Source: Tubiluchus corallicola (lineage: Eukaryota > Priapulida > Priapulimorpha > Priapulimorphida > Tubiluchidae). Taken from it: a stretch of DNA of 22,500 bases. Every line of letters begins with the position of its first letter. Within the stretch, counting starts at the first letter, position 1. A program made the translations under genes and the position numbers. The stretch covers positions 100,884-123,383 of the forward strand of contig JAQGDQ010000501.1 in assembly GCA_030141605.1 (NCBI GenBank), in the 5' to 3' direction. The notes beneath the pieces are model-generated. The model was not told the DNA's origin and ran no database searches. It worked only from the letters and a program-made list of their open reading frames with translations. Shown piece by piece: positions 19,491 through 22,500 of the stretch.

Positions 19491-19597
19491 TCGTTTCCTT
19501 TTCTGTAGAATTTCACCTAGAAGCTCGGCTCGTGAAGTACTTTTTCCATTAAAGCACAGATCGTACACCTCGGGATCTTTGTGTGCACATGGAATAA
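19468..19597 (-). CDS. Pentraxin-like domain gene, first exon found (domain start)
   Basis: On the minus strand an acceptor (GTTGTTTTAG) precedes 19597 and a strong donor (GCAC|GTAAGT) follows 19468. The 130-base exon is open in one frame for 42 whole codons with a 2-base overhang at each end. It reads IPCAHKDPEVYDLCFNGKST, then a Lys/Arg-rich stretch ending RLRKTTVC. The pattern 'Y-x-L-x-F-x-x-x-S-T-S ... TVC' is the usual opening of a pentraxin/LamG fold, and the Cys in TVC is the first of the conserved disulfide pair. The last codon is split AC|G and completed by the next exon, giving TVC-T-WFKT, a classic pentraxin junction. The upstream exon must end in phase 1; I found no convincing one before the window edge. 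The last ~24 bases of this exon are homologous to the 43-bp minisatellite that fills the next intron. Confidence 0.8.
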
Positions 19598-19808
19598 CTA
19601 AAACAACATTCGTCACTATCAATTTAACGATATATTTACACATACAACGACACAGATATACATTTGTAATCAATATAGTGCATTTATAGTTAAAAACAAT
19701 TCAACTTTATTAAAAACTTTTACATTAAAAATTTAAAAGTTAAAATCATGACTAGCTGTTGTCGTCATCATCAGTGGTAAATTTACAAACACACGGCCAG
19801 TTTATAGA

Positions 19809-20035
19809 GCACTAATTACGTAATTAACAGAAGCGAAATAGGTAATGAATAAACAGATTTGTAAAGAAATTAATACAGTAACTTAAGCACTAATTATGTA
19901 TTAACAAAAGCCAAATAGGTAAACAGACTTGTAGAAAAGTAATTGATACAGTAAATTATGCACTAATTATGTATTTACAAAAGCCAAATAAGTAATGATT
20001 AAGCAGACCTGTAGAAAAGAAATTAATACAGTAAC
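19809..20035. repeat. Three degenerate ~75-bp tandem copies
   Basis: GCACTAATTA begins copies at 19809, 19887 and 19960, each continuing through AATAGGTAA/AATAAGTAA and ending ATACAGTAA. AT-rich and not coding. Confidence 0.75.
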
Positions 20036-20045
20036 AAATAGCTGA

Positions 20046-20233
20046 GTGTTTGAGAATAAAGTTAAAGGAATTGAACTGCTTTGTACATTAAGAGAATGCT
20101 TATTAAGGTACATAGTTAAACTTTCTTTTATTAATAAGACTTTGGCAAGTGTTTGAAAATAAAGTTAAAGGAATTGAACTGCTTTGTACATTAAGAGAAT
20201 GCTTATTAAGGTACATAGATAAACTTTCTTTCA
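20046..20233. repeat. 103-bp-offset direct duplication
   Basis: GTGTTTGAGAATAAAGTTAA at 20046 recurs almost unchanged at 20149, and similarity runs about 85 bases through AACTTTCTTT. A plus-strand open frame of 70 codons starts in the second copy, but I see no family resemblance. Confidence 0.8.
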
Positions 20234-20424
20234 TCAAAAAGTCCCCATATAATGCAAGTTTATTCACTTTAAAATGTCACATGATACACAGAAGAATTGC
20301 TCTGTACTCTCAAAAGTACTTCGTAAAGAATTATTGCGTGGAAATTTTTCAGGAAAACTAAATTTTAGTGGTTACCGTTCGAGAATCAGTACTGGACTGG
20401 ATGATTGAGCGCCGAAGAAGGAAC

Positions 20425-20495
20425 AAAGTATCCAAAAACTAGGAGGTACTAGAAGGGCCCAAAGTACCCAAAAGCTAGGAGGGCTAGAGACGTAA
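20425..20495. repeat. 36-bp-offset duplication
   Basis: AAAGTATCCAAAAACTAGGA at 20425 is followed by AAAGTACCCAAAAGCTAGGA at 20461. Nothing else is recognised in 20500-20850. Confidence 0.7.
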
Positions 20496-20850
20496 AATTG
20501 TATAAGCAGACCACACTGTTAGCTAATGTTTCCTGTCGACCTAGACATCTTTTCTTGTTCTATGTCGCCTGGTGCCACAATTAGTTAATATCTTGATGTG
20601 TTTTTACTTCTTCATTCGAGTCACTCAAAAGTTTTCCCACAGTTTCTTAATCAACTTCAGAGCGGAAACTGAGTTCATTTATTCATATCTGAGCTTGTTT
20701 ATAATGATTATTTATTGTTCTGCTATTCAATTCTAGTATGGGCCTGCAGGCTCCTTGCAGTTTCCCTGTAATTGGCCCTATTGTGGTACATATGCCGTCC
20801 TTATTCTCTTTGTGTGATATTTCATTATTTTGTTATCTTGTGGCTAAGCA

Positions 20851-21330
20851 ATATAACATAACATAACATAACATAACATAACATAACATAACATAACATA
20901 ACATAACATAACATAACATAACATAACATAACATAACATAACATAACATAACATAACATAACATAACATAACATAGCATAGCATAGCATAGCATAGCATA
21001 GCATAGCATAGCATAGCATAGCATAGCATAGCATAACATAAGATAACATAACATCACATAACATAACATAACATAACATAATATAATATAACAAAACAAA
21101 GCAAAACATAACACAACACAAGTGTAGTGTAGTGTAGTGTAGTGTAGTGTAGTGTAGTGTAGTGTAGTGTAGTGTAGTGTAGTGTAGTGTAGTATAGTAT
21201 AGTATAGTATAGTATAGTATAGTATAGTATAGTATAGTATAGTATAGTATAGTATAGTATGGATCAGTAAAGTATTGTGTAGTGTAGTGTAGTGCAGTAT
21301 GGTATGGGATGTATCATGGTATATTATTGT
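20851..21330. repeat. Mosaic of pentanucleotide arrays
   Basis: (ACATA)n from about 20853, switching to (GCATA)n around 20975-21032, back to ACATA-like units, then (AGTGT)n from 21121 and (AGTAT)n from about 21193 to 21258, then degenerate GTATG/GTGTA units. Sharp switches between one-base variants indicate local homogenisation. Minus-strand open frames of up to 175 codons here are artefacts. Confidence 0.93.
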
Positions 21331-21429
21331 ATGGTATGGTATAGCATAGTACCATACCATACAATACTTGCAATAAATACAACATAATACAGTATAACAT
21401 AATACGATATGATATATACACTAAACAGG

Positions 21430-22139
21430 ATGCAACAATATTTCTTCTGTCATCACGTCTTCTAGCCACAAATCGTAAACATTTTACGAATATATTATAT
21501 TATATTACAAAACCAATGTCCGCATTTTGAAGTAATTTACAATGGCATTAATATTGAAAGTCCTAACAAAAGTCGGCGATCTTTAAAGGAATCGGTTTTA
21601 TTTAACTCTTTGAACGGCAGTTATTCCTTTAATTACATTTATTTCATAATTTGGCATCTATCTGATAAGAAACACCTTAAACTCTACTAAAGGTTAATGG
21701 TAGTTCTTATCATTCAAGTGCCTCGTTCAAATGCCTCCAGGCGGCGCTGTGAAAGCGTTAATGAAGGGGCTCTATTCACGTTAATGCATAAAATGATAGT
21801 TAATTTTAACGTACGGTTTAATAATCATACAATATGTGAGCTCGCGGTGGGGCAATGGGTCAATTTCAAGAATTTCAGCAATTTAACAAATTTTGCATTG
21901 CGCTGTTACAATACTCAAGTTCTTTGGTCCATTCTACATCGTCCTGTGAGTCATTGAGTAAACAAAATGCTAAATTTTGGCTACTTTTATTTCTTATTTA
22001 ATACACCCATCTCTATTGTGAATTTATGGTAGTTTATATAATAAGACGAATAAACAATTACTTGTGGTGTATTAGAAACATTACTAACCTTGTTTCTACG
22101 TGGTCATTGTTAATTACAAGTATTTGCTTAGCGCTTGGT
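21430..22139. other. AT-rich DNA without supported genes
   Basis: A plus-strand open frame of 86 codons (21697-21957) has no recognised motif and no convincing splice or promoter context. The upstream exon(s) of the pentraxin-like gene could be here but I could not find one with the required phase-1 donor. Confidence 0.4.
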
Positions 22140-22401
22140 ATGAGGAAATTTACTTTATGTAAGAATGGGAGCACGAAAGATCAATTTCACTTTAGTATGT
22201 AATGTAATGTTTATTGTCAAGAAAGTTCTGCGTTCTTAAATCAAATATCAGATATTTTTCCAAAATTCTCATCCACGTGTGATATCGATAAGTTTATATT
22301 TTTAAACAAAAGTGGAGATGTGGAAGTTAAGAAATTGTTGATTAACTACGTGCATAAAATTTCAACAAAACGTGATTCTAAATTAGGAGGTACGAATTAA
22401 T
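22140..22401 (+). mobile_element. Non-LTR retrotransposon remnant, ORF2 C-terminus, plus strand
   Basis: One plus-strand frame reads RKFTLCKNGSTKDQFHFSM, an in-frame TAA, then CNVYCQESSAFLNQISDIFP, KFSSTCDIDKFIFLNKSGD and VKKLLINYVHKISTKR, ending at a stop at 22401. The order 'C-x-L-C ... F-H-F ... C-x-x-Y ... F-P-x-F ... D-K-F-x-F-L' is the C-terminal knuckle and tail of LINE ORF2. The in-frame stop and lost upstream region mark it as a dead fragment. Confidence 0.6.
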
Positions 22402-22500
22402 TTTGCTAAGAATTAATGTATTCAATCAGCACTGTGATATATATGTAGATGTGTTTGTTATAAATTATGGTATTTTTTAATCAACTTTGCTTAAAAAGAG

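Noticed and set aside
20833-21360. Tyr/Leu/Met-rich minus-strand frames of up to 175 codons
   Set aside because: Pure pentanucleotide-repeat artefact.
22085-22160. Minus-strand exon ending ACAAG|GTTAGT as the upstream exon of the pentraxin-like gene
   Set aside because: The only open frame leaves a 2-base overhang (phase 2), whereas the exon at 19597 needs phase 1; there is no domain similarity, and it overlaps the plus-strand LINE remnant.

Overview
The window is eukaryotic and almost certainly animal nuclear DNA. It is AT-rich, has no bacterial-style operons, and contains GT-AG introns, decayed non-LTR retrotransposons, tRNA-derived SINE-like heads, a probable solo LTR and an exceptional load of micro- and minisatellites. 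An invertebrate is likely. The mix of intronic minisatellites and a pentraxin-like gene would fit an invertebrate deuterostome or another marine invertebrate, but I cannot assign a species.

The one well-supported gene runs on the minus strand from about 19597 down to a stop at 6802. I assembled five coding exons from splice signals and matching intron phases: 19597-19468, 17047-16937, 13189-13078, 12268-12008 and 7371-6802. Joined, they encode one pentraxin/laminin-G-like (concanavalin-type) domain of about 200 residues and a basic, Arg/Gly/Ser/Pro-rich tail of about 180 residues. The 5' end (signal peptide, first exons) was not found and may lie beyond 22500. A poly(A) signal lies about 185 bases after the stop.

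The most striking property is how repeats sit in this gene. In three of the four introns a minisatellite starts at, or within a few bases of, the 5' splice site. In two of them the repeated unit is the exon-intron junction itself, so the true donor is followed by about 19 (19-bp unit) or about 40 (43-bp unit) tandem copies, most keeping a GTGAGT or GTAAG core. One internal 43-bp unit carries an exact 29-base copy of the true junction, including 20 exonic bases. Other intronic arrays are a ~59-bp hairpin unit (about 27 copies), a 24-bp unit (about 86 copies) that puts a Pumilio-type UGUACAUA in gene-sense RNA at each repeat, and a 68-bp unit (six copies) with a CTCF-like core.

Flanks: 1-900 holds a duplicated E-box block and a compact bZIP/E-box/TATA promoter-like cluster, possibly driving a small weakly supported plus-strand gene (733-3632). 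1215-1912 is the 3' end of a decayed LINE. 2408-3355 is a 23-bp minisatellite. 3400-6500 is mostly unique AT-rich DNA with a SINE head, short repeats and a (GTAA)n tract. 13279-15332, inside an intron, holds a microsatellite, a LINE 3' end, a SINE head and a probable solo LTR with a heat-shock-element promoter. 19600-22500 holds short duplications, pentanucleotide arrays and a plus-strand LINE remnant at the right edge.
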